Under the pieces are notes generated by a model that saw only the letters and a list, made by a program, of their open reading frames with translations, made no database searches and had not been told where the DNA came from. A stretch of DNA of 32,109 nucleotides from Marine Group II euryarchaeote MED-G33 (GTDB taxonomy: Archaea > Thermoplasmatota > Poseidoniia > Poseidoniales > Thalassarchaeaceae). Below are positions 1-9,009 of the stretch, one piece after another. The stretch's first letter is position 1. Every line of letters begins with the position of its first letter. The position numbers were made by a program, and so were the translations under genes. Location of the stretch: NCBI GenBank assembly GCA_949538655.1, contig CATISE010000192.1, forward strand, positions 1-32,109, in the 5' to 3' direction.

Positions 1-2
1 TC

Positions 3-2048
3 AACTCAGGAACAAACACAATCGAACTTCCATTTGATGAGAATTGTCGGGTACAAACCGATATCCTGACATCCATTCCTTGCGGTATTGGGTCAATCTC
101 CCCTGGTGAAAAATTGCATTTGGGTTGGGTCGAATGGAGCTTTGGTGACAGCTCTGATGGCGACTATTCAATCCCATTCACATTGGCTGGTGTCAATGGG
201 GCGACCACTAGCGTCGATACAATGTTCACAAGAACACCAACCAGCCCCATACCCAGTTTGACACCCATCACTTCGATTGAGTCTGATGAGCGTCTCAGTT
301 GGTCTTATACTCTGGTAAATTCAGCTGAATCACCAGCTAAATTGTTGTATGAAGATACGTGTATTGTTGAAATGCACGTCGTCTCGTCTTCTGGTGAAAT
401 CGTTTACGATACACGAGGGGCTCGTTCCTGCCCCCCCTCTGGGTTGGAACAAAAAATAGCACCTCTAACATCTCATATCTTGACTTCAGATAGTTGGGAT
501 TATGTGGGATCAGATGGTTGTGAAATTGAGGATGGTGACTATCTGGTTGTATTGACTCAACCAGATCACGACCTCGTTTCTACCCAATCATTCTCACATA
601 TCAATAGTGATTTGAACCCTGCATGTGGCTTAGACGCTCAAGATGCTTCAGTAATCCGATTCTCCGTCGACAATTTGTTCGTGCTTGCTGCAGACAGTCT
701 TGAAGAGAGAATTTCATTTGACTTGACCATTGAAAATACTGGGACTGATGCATTCAACCTCTATTGGCCAACAGATTGTTCTCTCGATTTGCAACTTGGT
801 TTGGCTGGCGCATCACCCATGCGCATTTGGGCCGAAGACTGTGATGGATTTGCTGGTCACCAGATTGCCATTGAACCTCAATCCAGCTACACATGGCCCA
901 CTATTGTGGTACCATTTGTTGAAAATGGTGTTGAGATGATTCAAGGTACATGGCACCTTACCGTAGAAACCACATCACTTCCGTCATTCACGACTCAAAT
1001 CGCCCACACTTACGACGGAGCACATATCTCTGAATCCCTTGACGAAATTCTAGACGAGGATTTGACCGAGGAAAATGTCGATCTCCAATCAGAAGAAACT
1101 GTTGAGGAGACCCTGATTTCCGGGAATTGGGAGTATGTTACCACCGTGGGCCAAGGTTGCTGGTTGATCACAGATTCAGTCGGTACTGAACACAGTTTCA
1201 TTCGCCATCTCGAGCAAACCGATTGGCATCCAGCTCCAGGTTTGAGTGGCACCTATTCGGTACAACCTGGCGAAGCGATGGGACAGTGTTCTGCCTGGTC
1301 AGGGATTGAGATTCTACGAACATTGGATGAAACTGAAACTGTTCCTGAAATCGTTGTGCCAGTGACTCCCGCCTCTCCACCTCCAACAGTCACTGATCAG
1401 ATTGTCACATATGCTCCAACTTCGGCAGCGGTGGTCGCAACAACTTCACTCTCCCTGATGACACTGCTCTATCTGGGCAACACTGAATGGATTCGAATTC
1501 CCGCACTCCAAGTCGGTATTGGTTTGGTCGGAATGGTTCGTCGCGCAGGTGAACACGATGGTGAATATCAGCGTGGACGGATTATGGGTTATCTAACAGC
1601 AAACCCCGGCGTTCACTTCCGCGCTCTATTGGGTGCGCTTGAGATGAGCAATGGACAACTCACACACCACCTCAAGCACCTACAAGCCGATGAAACAATT
1701 TGGAGGCGAAAGGATGGAAGATTGGTCCGTTTTTATCCAGCCAGTATTCAATCCACATTGGATGAGGGTGAGTTGCCGGTTCCATTGCTTACCCCTGACC
1801 CGAACAGTCTACAGGGCAAGATTCTACGACTTTTGGATGCAACCGAAAATGACATTGTGAACCTGAGCCAGAAGGAACTGGCAGTTCGTCTTGAGGCGAG
1901 TCAGCAATTGGTGAGTCACCATCTGCGTACTCTAGAGAAGTTCGGACTTGTGGAACGAGAAAAGGTTGGTATGCGGTATCGATACCAATTAACACGTGAA
2001 GCAATCTTCTTGGTCAACAGTAGCGACTACGATGTTACCCTCGAATAA
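3..2048 (+). CDS. Membrane-anchored putative transcription regulator: extracytoplasmic BsuPI-like beta domains, one TM, two C-terminal winged-helix (ArsR/MarR-like) domains; 5' end truncated by the window
   Basis: The frame is open from position 3 (NSGTNTIELPFDENCRVQTDI...), so the 114 start is not the real start. Repeated 'N.G...I.L....C' modules, hydrophobic segment VVATTSLSLMTLLYLG, then two HTH-like units GRIMGYLTANPGVHFRALLGALEMSNGQLTHHLKHL and ILRLLDATENDIVNLSQKELAVRLEASQQLVSHHLRTLEKFGLVER. Confidence 0.7.
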   Translation, partial: NSGTNTIELPFDENCRVQTDILTSIPCGIGSISPGEKLHLGWVEWSFGDSSDGDYSIPFTLAGVNGATTSVDTMFTRTPTSPIPSLTPITSIESDERLSWSYTLVNSAESPAKLLYEDTCIVEMHVVSSSGEIVYDTRGARSCPPSGLEQKIAPLTSHILTSDSWDYVGSDGCEIEDGDYLVVLTQPDHDLVSTQSFSHINSDLNPACGLDAQDASVIRFSVDNLFVLAADSLEERISFDLTIENTGTDAFNLYWPTDCSLDLQLGLAGASPMRIWAEDCDGFAGHQIAIEPQSSYTWPTIVVPFVENGVEMIQGTWHLTVETTSLPSFTTQIAHTYDGAHISESLDEILDEDLTEENVDLQSEETVEETLISGNWEYVTTVGQGCWLITDSVGTEHSFIRHLEQTDWHPAPGLSGTYSVQPGEAMGQCSAWSGIEILRTLDETETVPEIVVPVTPASPPPTVTDQIVTYAPTSAAVVATTSLSLMTLLYLGNTEWIRIPALQVGIGLVGMVRRAGEHDGEYQRGRIMGYLTANPGVHFRALLGALEMSNGQLTHHLKHLQADETIWRRKDGRLVRFYPASIQSTLDEGELPVPLLTPDPNSLQGKILRLLDATENDIVNLSQKELAVRLEASQQLVSHHLRTLEKFGLVEREKVGMRYRYQLTREAIFLVNSSDYDVTLE

Positions 2049-2092
2049 GGCAGGATTAGCGGTTCCTTCAATAGGGCGCCTCAATTGGCCGA

Positions 2093-2113
2093 GCGTGCAC
2101 CTTCGGTGCACGC
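2093..2113. repeat. Perfect inverted repeat GCGTGCACC-TTC-GGTGCACGC upstream of leuS
   Basis: 9-bp stem, 3-nt loop, read directly; ends 18 nt before the ATG at 2132. Confidence 0.9.
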
Positions 2114-2131
2114 ACACGTGAGGGCAAGTCA

Positions 2132-4996
2132 ATGGTGGACTACGATCCTGCTTCGATAGAGGCCCGTTGGCAGGCTGCGTGGAGTGAAGCAAAAGTCTTC
2201 CAAAGTGAAGTGGATTTGGGGCGGCCGAAATTCTACTGCCTAGAGATGTTCCCCTATCCAAGTGGAAAAATGCACATGGGACATGTTCGCAATTACAGCA
2301 TTGGCGATAGCATGGCTCGATTCCGTCGTTTGGCTGGATACAATGTGCTCTATCCAATGGGTTACGATTCATTTGGTATGCCTGCCGAGAATGCTGCAAC
2401 CAAAATTGGAGGGCATCCCCATGATGTGACTTGGGCGAATATCGAGAGTATACGCGCTGATTTGAAACGCATGGGCTTCTCATATGATTGGCGTCGAGAA
2501 CTGGCCACAAGTGATTCAACTTACTACCGCTGGAACCAATGGATCTTTCTCAAGTTCTACGAGATGGGGTTGGTTGAACGGCGTAAGGCTCCGGTGAATT
2601 GGTGCGACCCTTGTGACACCGTTCTAGCAAATGAGCAGGTCAAAAACAATCGATGCTGGAGATGTGCAGGTGAAGTTCGCCAGAAGGAAATGGCACAGTG
2701 GTTCCTGAAGATGACTGATTACGCTGATGAGTTGCTCGATGAATTAGAACATATTGAATTCCCTGAGAATGTTAAGGCCATGCAGCGCAATTGGATTGGA
2801 CGTTCCCATGGTGCAGAGATTCACTTTCCAATCATCGATAGTGATGCAGTCATCAAGGCGTTTACAACACGCCCTGATACCATTTTCGGAGTGACATTCG
2901 TAACTCTAGCACCCGAGCACTCTCTTTGCCTATCCCTCGTCGAAGGGACTGAATTCGAAGACGATTATCGGGCCCTCGCTGATGAATGTGCAAAACTTTC
3001 TGAATTCGATCGTATCAATATGCTGAAGGAAAAGAAGGGGGTTTTCCTCGGCCGATATGCATCAAACCCATTGACGGGGGAAAAAGTACCAATCTATGCA
3101 GGTAATTTCGTTGTCGCTTCCTATGGAACTGGTGCAGTAATGGCAGTACCTGGACACGACCAACGCGATCATGACTTTGCCAAGAAATACGATATTTCGA
3201 TTCTACAGGTTCTTTCGGAAGAAGAAGGAAAGGAACCCAAAGTCACTGGGCGTGCCTTCGAGGGGTTGGGTTGGATGTTCAATTCCGGCCTACCTGGTTT
3301 TGATGGTCTATATGGTGATGATGCAAAATCAGCAGTGATTCTTTCTCTAGAAGAGAAGGGCATGGGAGAAGGAACCGTGCAATATCGCCTCAAGGATTGG
3401 CTGCTCAGTCGACAGCGTTTCTGGGGCACCCCCATTCCTTTCATTCATTGTGATGACTGTGGTGTCATCCCTGTACCTGAAGACGATTTACCCATCGAAT
3501 TACCACTTGATGTTGTTTTCACAGAAGGTCAATCTGGAAACCCGTTGGCAACCCACGAAGGTTTCGTGAATACAATTTGCCCGAGTTGTGGCTTACCCGC
3601 AAAACGTGAAACCGATACAATGGACACGTTCTATGATTCGTCATGGTATTTCTTGCGATTTACAGATGCACAGAACGATTCGGCTCCTTTTGGAAAAATC
3701 AATGCAGATTATTGGATGGAAAACGGAGTGGATCTCTACATCGGTGGTATTGAGCATGCTGTGATGCACCTGCTTTACGCTCGCTTCTTTACAAAGGCGC
3801 TTCGAGATGCCGGACTTAACGACGTGTCTGAACCGTTTTCTCGTTTGGTTTGTCAAGGGATGGTGAATGCCCCCACTCCATATTGTGCCAAGTGTAATGT
3901 TGAGTATCATGTCGATTTGATTGGCCAGAAATGCCCGACCTGTAGTGACGTTCTCGGTTCTAGATCGGCAAAAATGAGCAAGAGTTTGGGCAACACCGTT
4001 AGTCCAGAAGTCATGATTGAAAAGTATGGAGCGGATACAGTTCGTCTGTTCATTCTCTTCGGTGCCAATCCAGAGGCGGGAATGGATTGGTCAGATTCAG
4101 CAATTGATTCCAATCATAGACAGATGAGAGCAATTCATACTGCCCTGAATCAAGGAATCCAAATTGATTCTGAGTCGGGGGCGATGGATGATTGGCTTCT
4201 TGCCAGAGCTCGCCAATCATGGAATAACTGGGTTGACAGCATGTCAAACGTTGGGCTTCGAGATGGAGTCATGATTAGCCATTTTGAAATGGTTGCAGAT
4301 TGGCAATGGGCACAACGTCGGGGAGGAATCAGCACAAATGCTGCTCGTGAATATTTGACCCATTGGATTCCTATGCTATATCCAGCAACACCACATATTG
4401 CAGAGGAAATGTGGAATATGATGGGGGAAGATACCATGCTCGCCCTAACGGACATTGACATGGATGTAACATCTGAAACTCCGGAACAAGACGTGATTGT
4501 GTTGGCGCAAGAGGAATATCTCCGGCGTGTAATCGACCGAGCACGCAGTGTTCGTGAACTGGCTGAACGCCATATCGATGGTAATCTTTCTGCTGTGATT
4601 ATTCAAACCGCACAAGACTGGAAATCCTCCCTCGCATCTCAAGCGATTGGTATGCACGCTGATGATTTTGATTTCAAGCAAGGTGGCAATAAATTTCTAC
4701 AGACACAACAGTGTTTCCAGGATGATGAATTGAAAGGTGAGGTCATGCAATTTTGGCGTGCAATCGTCGTTGGTCAAAAGAAACGTAGAGGTCGTATTTT
4801 CACTTGGGGAGATCAAGAAAAAACCCTCATCTTAAGCCAATATGACGAAGTGCAATTCCTGAATCAAAATACTGAATTCATAGCCAAGGTGCTGGATATT
4901 GGAAGTGTACAAGTCTACCGTGCAGGAGATGGCGAAGATGTTGCAGGTAAAGCACGTACAAGTCTGCCACTTGAACCAGGAATCGCTTGGCTATGA
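2132..4996 (+). CDS. leuS: Leucyl-tRNA synthetase, bacterial type
   Basis: FPYPSGKMHMGHVRNYSIGD (HIGH region), TTRPDTIFGVTF and YGTGAVMAVPGHDQRDHDFA (editing domain), DTFYDSSWYFLRF, KMSKSLGNTVSP. Confidence 0.97.
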   Translation: MVDYDPASIEARWQAAWSEAKVFQSEVDLGRPKFYCLEMFPYPSGKMHMGHVRNYSIGDSMARFRRLAGYNVLYPMGYDSFGMPAENAATKIGGHPHDVTWANIESIRADLKRMGFSYDWRRELATSDSTYYRWNQWIFLKFYEMGLVERRKAPVNWCDPCDTVLANEQVKNNRCWRCAGEVRQKEMAQWFLKMTDYADELLDELEHIEFPENVKAMQRNWIGRSHGAEIHFPIIDSDAVIKAFTTRPDTIFGVTFVTLAPEHSLCLSLVEGTEFEDDYRALADECAKLSEFDRINMLKEKKGVFLGRYASNPLTGEKVPIYAGNFVVASYGTGAVMAVPGHDQRDHDFAKKYDISILQVLSEEEGKEPKVTGRAFEGLGWMFNSGLPGFDGLYGDDAKSAVILSLEEKGMGEGTVQYRLKDWLLSRQRFWGTPIPFIHCDDCGVIPVPEDDLPIELPLDVVFTEGQSGNPLATHEGFVNTICPSCGLPAKRETDTMDTFYDSSWYFLRFTDAQNDSAPFGKINADYWMENGVDLYIGGIEHAVMHLLYARFFTKALRDAGLNDVSEPFSRLVCQGMVNAPTPYCAKCNVEYHVDLIGQKCPTCSDVLGSRSAKMSKSLGNTVSPEVMIEKYGADTVRLFILFGANPEAGMDWSDSAIDSNHRQMRAIHTALNQGIQIDSESGAMDDWLLARARQSWNNWVDSMSNVGLRDGVMISHFEMVADWQWAQRRGGISTNAAREYLTHWIPMLYPATPHIAEEMWNMMGEDTMLALTDIDMDVTSETPEQDVIVLAQEEYLRRVIDRARSVRELAERHIDGNLSAVIIQTAQDWKSSLASQAIGMHADDFDFKQGGNKFLQTQQCFQDDELKGEVMQFWRAIVVGQKKRRGRIFTWGDQEKTLILSQYDEVQFLNQNTEFIAKVLDIGSVQVYRAGDGEDVAGKARTSLPLEPGIAWL

Positions 4997-5019
4997 TGAA
5001 TAGGTATGGTTGATTGTTT

Positions 5020-5232
5020 ATGAAGGAATATCTTGGAGCTTTGTTGTTTTGGGGATTCATAATTTGGTGTTTTGTTTGGCCTTCGATATCATATTCCAAA
5101 GAGAAAAAATCCAGAGGTGAAGAGGTGACTAGTGCCTGGTTCGATATGAGCGAATTCAAACTTCGATATGTGTTACCCCAACTTCTTGTTGTAGGTCTTG
5201 CTCTGGTGATTGGTATGGCTTGGGGAGGGTGA
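5020..5232 (+). CDS. Small membrane protein, two hydrophobic segments, unknown function
   Basis: ORF MKEYLGALLFWGFIIWCFVWPSISYSKEKK...LPQLLVVGLALVIGMAWGG; lies between leuS and the DCC gene on the same strand. Confidence 0.65.
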   Translation: MKEYLGALLFWGFIIWCFVWPSISYSKEKKSRGEEVTSAWFDMSEFKLRYVLPQLLVVGLALVIGMAWGG

Positions 5233-5237
5233 TTCGA

Positions 5238-5588
5238 ATGCCTACGGTACTGTTTGATGGGTTTTGTTCGACCTGTAATCGGTGGGCACAGTGGATCTCG
5301 AAGAGGGATTCAAAGAGTGTCTTTGAGCTGATTCCGCAAGATTCCCCTGAGGGTGATATAGCCATGGAATCATGCCCTGCTCACCTCAAGGAAATAGATT
5401 CAGTCTACATCGTGAATGGGGATCAGTGGTTTGTTCGTTCAAGTGCAGTTTGTCGGATGTTGTGGAAACTCAGGTTACATTGGAAAATTGCAGGCGTTCT
5501 ATTGTGGCTCATCCCTCGTCCTCTTCGGGATTTTGGATACGATATGTTCGCCAAGCGACGACATGGTTTGCTTACCTCTGATTCATGA
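5238..5588 (+). CDS. DCC-family (DUF393) thiol-disulfide-oxidoreductase-like protein
   Basis: N-terminal VLFDGFCSTCNRWAQWI (DGxCxxC) and C-terminal LLWLIPRPLRDFGYDMFAKRRHGLL, typical of DUF393. Confidence 0.8.
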   Translation: MPTVLFDGFCSTCNRWAQWISKRDSKSVFELIPQDSPEGDIAMESCPAHLKEIDSVYIVNGDQWFVRSSAVCRMLWKLRLHWKIAGVLLWLIPRPLRDFGYDMFAKRRHGLLTSDS

Positions 5589-5590
5589 AC

Positions 5591-5608
5591 CCTCTCTCGC
5601 TGGAGAGG
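5591..5608 (+). promoter_or_regulatory. Hairpin CCTCTC-TCGCTG-GAGAGG whose 3' arm is the SD-like GGAGAGG of the next gene
   Basis: 6-bp perfect stem ending 4 nt before the GTG at 5613. Confidence 0.55.
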
Positions 5609-5612
5609 AACA

Positions 5613-6713
5613 GTGAGTTCAAATCCGAATCGTAAAAAGGATTCTTCGGCCCCTAAATCCAGTGCGTCGAAGAAGGGTGGTAGTTCTTCACGTAAAGGAA
5701 AAAGACGGCGGGGGCGCTCTAAGAAAAATGACGGGCCTCAAATCGATGAGGAAGCAGTACTTCGCGCCAAGGAACGATTTGACAGATCACCCCCTGCAAT
5801 GGGCTTACCCTCCAATCTAGATCCTCCGCCTAAGCAGATCAAACTCAGCTGGAAACTTTCACCCGTTCCCAAAAATGTTGAGCGGGAAGTACATGATATC
5901 GTTTGTAGACCCGGTGAGTTCGGTTTTCTAGACGATGAACGTGTTGACGAGATCGCGGAACAACTTGGCGATCGACCGATTTCACTCGAGCAAGCATTGA
6001 GTTTGCGTGCTGCTCTAAATCAGGAGAAAGCAGTATTCAGTCATGGACGTTTACAGAGAAGGGCCCGTGAAATGCTTCGTAAATACGATGGTGGCGAAAG
6101 CGTTCTCTCACTTTCGAAACGCTATGACTTCCCTCCAGTCAACTTATTCCGTGCAATTCTAACTGCAAGGAATTGGTCGAAAACTCGAATCAAAGAAACG
6201 CTTCGTGAAGCAGATAAGAAACTCAATGAACGTGATTTGGCTGAATTCCGAAAAGCAGAAGCAGAAGATCGTGTAACACATGTGAACCAAGCCGAGACAC
6301 ATCATGCTGCAGATTTGTTTGAGAAAGTATTGTGTGATCATTTTACTGCAAATGGAGTTCGATTTAGAACACAAACCGAATTACTGAAAGAACAAGTAGA
6401 ATCAGAGGGGCGACCAGTGAGAACACCTGATTTGTTGATGCTGGATCATGTCGAAATCAATGGCGTCCCAGTCGCTTGGATTGATGCCAAGCACTTCTAC
6501 GGTGCTGGTCTTTCTTTCCAGCGAAAGAAAACACAGAAACAGGTGAATCGTTATGCTGAGGAATGGGGGCATGGCGCGATTATTTATCGTCATGGATTCT
6601 GTGATGGACTGAAGTTACGAGGTGCCATTTTATTGGATGCAAGTCCGATTGATTTGACCGAACTAATTGAGCACAATAAACGCCTAAACGATGAACGTCT
6701 CAGTGAAGATTGA
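5613..6713 (+). CDS. CDIN1/C15orf41-like TPD-domain protein (predicted PD-(D/E)XK nuclease fold) with N-terminal HTH-like region and basic tail
   Basis: C-terminal RTPDLLMLDHVEINGVPVAWIDAKHFYGAGLSFQRKKTQKQVNRYAEEWGHGAIIYRHGFCDGL...GAILLDA matches the pattern TPD...WI(D/E)(A/S)K...(L/I)IYxxGF of the TPD family. N-terminus is Lys/Ser/Arg rich. Confidence 0.8.
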   Translation: MSSNPNRKKDSSAPKSSASKKGGSSSRKGKRRRGRSKKNDGPQIDEEAVLRAKERFDRSPPAMGLPSNLDPPPKQIKLSWKLSPVPKNVEREVHDIVCRPGEFGFLDDERVDEIAEQLGDRPISLEQALSLRAALNQEKAVFSHGRLQRRAREMLRKYDGGESVLSLSKRYDFPPVNLFRAILTARNWSKTRIKETLREADKKLNERDLAEFRKAEAEDRVTHVNQAETHHAADLFEKVLCDHFTANGVRFRTQTELLKEQVESEGRPVRTPDLLMLDHVEINGVPVAWIDAKHFYGAGLSFQRKKTQKQVNRYAEEWGHGAIIYRHGFCDGLKLRGAILLDASPIDLTELIEHNKRLNDERLSED

Positions 6714-7677
6714 GTGCATCGGAAGCGATTGATGCTGAAGTTGCACCCAGTCCACGCATCTGTAGATGCTCGACGACAACGGCCTGCCAATCTGCAGATA
6801 GAGATAATTCGCTAGGTACGATAATTGCGCTTTCACCCAACATGCAAAGTCGAGCAACAAGAGCACCGTCTGCAAAACCTGCACCTGCAAGTGCACCTCC
6901 AACCAGATGCAGAAGATCAAGTCGATTTGAATCTGCTAACAATCCCGATCTTTCTACAAATTCAGCACTTTTCGAAAGTAATTCAGGCCATCTACTTGCA
7001 TCCCATTGCCCATCACGGAGCTTCAATAAACAATGTTCACCCGCAGCACGTATCGCCAATTTCCATTCACCATCGTCAATGTAATTCGAGGTGTGTTGAC
7101 TTGATGTCTTTCTCCAAACAACAACCAATGGGATCTCATCGTACCATGAGAGGACGGCGCCCGGGCCACCCAATCCATCTGGTAATTGTGGGCAACCGGG
7201 TTCCAATCGCAATTCCACACCGCCTGAATGAAGTGCAGCGACATCACCTAAACCACCAGACAATTGTCGTTCAACTCTATGCGCGACATGGATGGCGCGA
7301 GAACGCGCCAAATCTTCGTCTACCCCAAGTGCGCGTTGAATGGCCAGAGCACAACCAATCGCACCTGCCGCTGAAAGCCCAAATCCTTGGGAGGGGGGCA
7401 ACTCACATTCATGAGATAAAATCCAATCATGATCACCGAATGCGGAATCGTGTCCCTTGAGTTCTTCAAGGACCAACTGGTGTAACTCTGAGCCTGGTGC
7501 ATCTCCCTCTATTGTGAGTAATCCATTTCCAGATTTTGCTTTGGCTTCGATAATGACTCCGCAATCCAAAGCCAAGCCAGCCCCCCGACTTCCTTGCTCA
7601 AGTAAAATTTCAGAATCATCTTGGACACTGAAAATCAGCGTTACATGACCACCCACCCGGGCTCGACCTTGCATCAC
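6700..7677 (-). CDS. GHMP kinase, probably pantoate kinase
   Basis: GSRGAGLALDCGV, PPSQGFGLSAAGAIGCALAI (GHMP ATP loop), SGGLGDVAALHSGG; overall pattern of archaeal pantoate kinase. Confidence 0.8.
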   Translation of the reverse strand: MMQGRARVGGHVTLIFSVQDDSEILLEQGSRGAGLALDCGVIIEAKAKSGNGLLTIEGDAPGSELHQLVLEELKGHDSAFGDHDWILSHECELPPSQGFGLSAAGAIGCALAIQRALGVDEDLARSRAIHVAHRVERQLSGGLGDVAALHSGGVELRLEPGCPQLPDGLGGPGAVLSWYDEIPLVVVWRKTSSQHTSNYIDDGEWKLAIRAAGEHCLLKLRDGQWDASRWPELLSKSAEFVERSGLLADSNRLDLLHLVGGALAGAGFADGALVARLCMLGESAIIVPSELSLSADWQAVVVEHLQMRGLGATSASIASDALNLH

Positions 7678-7679
7678 AA

Positions 7680-7694
7680 ACCCTCGTAGGGGGT
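7680..7694. repeat. Hairpin ACCCTC-GTA-GGGGGT just upstream of the GHMP kinase start
   Basis: Near-perfect 6-bp inverted repeat (one T/G position), 2 nt from the start codon. Confidence 0.6.
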
Positions 7695-7701
7695 GCTGCT
7701 C

Positions 7702-7718
7702 TTGAGTCTATGACTCAA
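7702..7718. repeat. Perfect inverted repeat TTGAGTC-TAT-GACTCAA straddling the rpoD stop codon
   Basis: 7-bp stem, 3-nt loop; the rpoD stop (TCA on +) lies inside the right arm at 7715-7717. Confidence 0.8.
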
Positions 7719-8605
7719 AGTTCCTCAGCCAATTGGCCGGAGAGATTGTCAAATCGTGTAGCCAACGCTTTGCATCCCATGCTGAACGCTGTTCGAGCAG
7801 TCATAGATCCATCTGTATCGAAGCTGAAGAGATATTCTCCTGGAACTTCCTCTAATGTAATGGCATTAGAGAAATCTTCGATTCGAGCAGTCCCGTCGCC
7901 GACGTGGTGTAGTTCACGTACGAGGGTCTCTACCTTTTGCACATCTTCCAACTTCTTATTTTTGAAATCAGATTTACCGATTGTCAAATCCAAATCCCAA
8001 AGCGTCTTTGCCTTCCCAGGCTTTGCAATTGTTGCAATCTTTCTCGAACTGAATGATACACCGGAGACCGGGTTCCACTTGGCATGATCTGCACCAACAC
8101 CGAGAACAGCATATGCGTAGAACTCTAGATATTGCCCCGTGTACAACTTGGTAATGGGGATGGCTCGATAGATTTCGGGAATCTGTAACTTGTCTTCGCC
8201 CAAGACATTGAGGTCGCCAGCAGTCACCAGGTGGCCCTCTGGAGTTCCTCTTGCACTACAATGGTAGATGATTTGGCTGGCAGGAGTACCCCATTCTTCG
8301 CGGGGTAGCCCTTCATTTCCAGGGTCATCTTCCAAGAAACAAAATTCATCGTGGAATGTTGGGATGGGTATCATGGCCAAACGGTGGGCAATGACTTCGT
8401 CTGGAAGTGCACCTACGGATTCGTAAATTTCTCCAGTCTGATTGTCTTCAATGGTACCCAATTCAAAACGTACCCGGTGGATTGCCATCTTCGGCACGTT
8501 TGTCATGAGTGTTCGGCGCAAGGCGTTAGCGAATGCACGGTCTGTTTCCTTCAGAAGGACAGTGACGTGGTCATCACGTTCTTCGACAATTTCGATCTTA
8601 ACCAT
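7715..8605 (-). CDS. rpoD: DNA-directed RNA polymerase subunit D (Rpo3)
   Basis: MVKIEIVEERDDHVTVLLKETDRAFANALRRTLMTNVPKMAIHRV...DEVIAHRLAMIPI. The ATG at 8605 is preceded by GGAGG; the in-frame ATG at 8626 overlaps the rps11 stop. Confidence 0.95.
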   Translation of the reverse strand: MVKIEIVEERDDHVTVLLKETDRAFANALRRTLMTNVPKMAIHRVRFELGTIEDNQTGEIYESVGALPDEVIAHRLAMIPIPTFHDEFCFLEDDPGNEGLPREEWGTPASQIIYHCSARGTPEGHLVTAGDLNVLGEDKLQIPEIYRAIPITKLYTGQYLEFYAYAVLGVGADHAKWNPVSGVSFSSRKIATIAKPGKAKTLWDLDLTIGKSDFKNKKLEDVQKVETLVRELHHVGDGTARIEDFSNAITLEEVPGEYLFSFDTDGSMTARTAFSMGCKALATRFDNLSGQLAEEL

Positions 8606-8622
8606 TTTTTCATCCTCCAGTC

Positions 8623-9009
8623 TCATACCCGGCGACCACGACGGCCACCCTTCTTCTTCGTTCCATCATGAGGAATAGGTGTGACATCCTCGATTCGAGT
8701 GATTGTCATTCCAGCACGTGTTAGAGCACGGATTGCTGCCTGTGCCCCGGGTCCTGTGTTGGGTGATTTGTTACCGCCAACACCTCGATACTTGACGATG
8801 ACTTGTGTGAATTCTTTCTCTCGAAGCATATCTGCAATTCTCTCAGCAGCTCTTGTTGCGGCAAACTGTCCACCTGCATCACTACCTTTCTTGGTAACTT
8901 GGCCACCGCTTACCTTGGCAATGGTTTCAGCACCAGTCAAATCGGTTGCTGTCAAGAGCACATTGTTGTATGAACTGTAGATGTGAAGTACGGCTTTGTG
9001 TGACATCAT
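8623..9009 (-). CDS. rps11: 30S ribosomal protein S11 (uS11)
   Basis: [48 protein letters not shown]...[24 protein letters not shown]. Confidence 0.97.
   Translation of the reverse strand: MMSHKAVLHIYSSYNNVLLTATDLTGAETIAKVSGGQVTKKGSDAGGQFAATRAAERIADMLREKEFTQVIVKYRGVGGNKSPNTGPGAQAAIRALTRAGMTITRIEDVTPIPHDGTKKKGGRRGRRV

Noticed and set aside
114-116. ORF-track start at 114 for the first gene
   Set aside because: The frame remains open to the left edge with protein-like sequence, so the gene is truncated rather than starting at 114.
1989-2519. 176-aa minus-strand ORF across the leuS start
   Set aside because: Overlaps the leuS N-terminus and leader; no motif; random-looking composition.
6825-7460. 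211-aa plus-strand ORF opposite the GHMP kinase
   Set aside because: His/Arg/Gln-rich shadow translation; the opposite strand has clear GHMP motifs.
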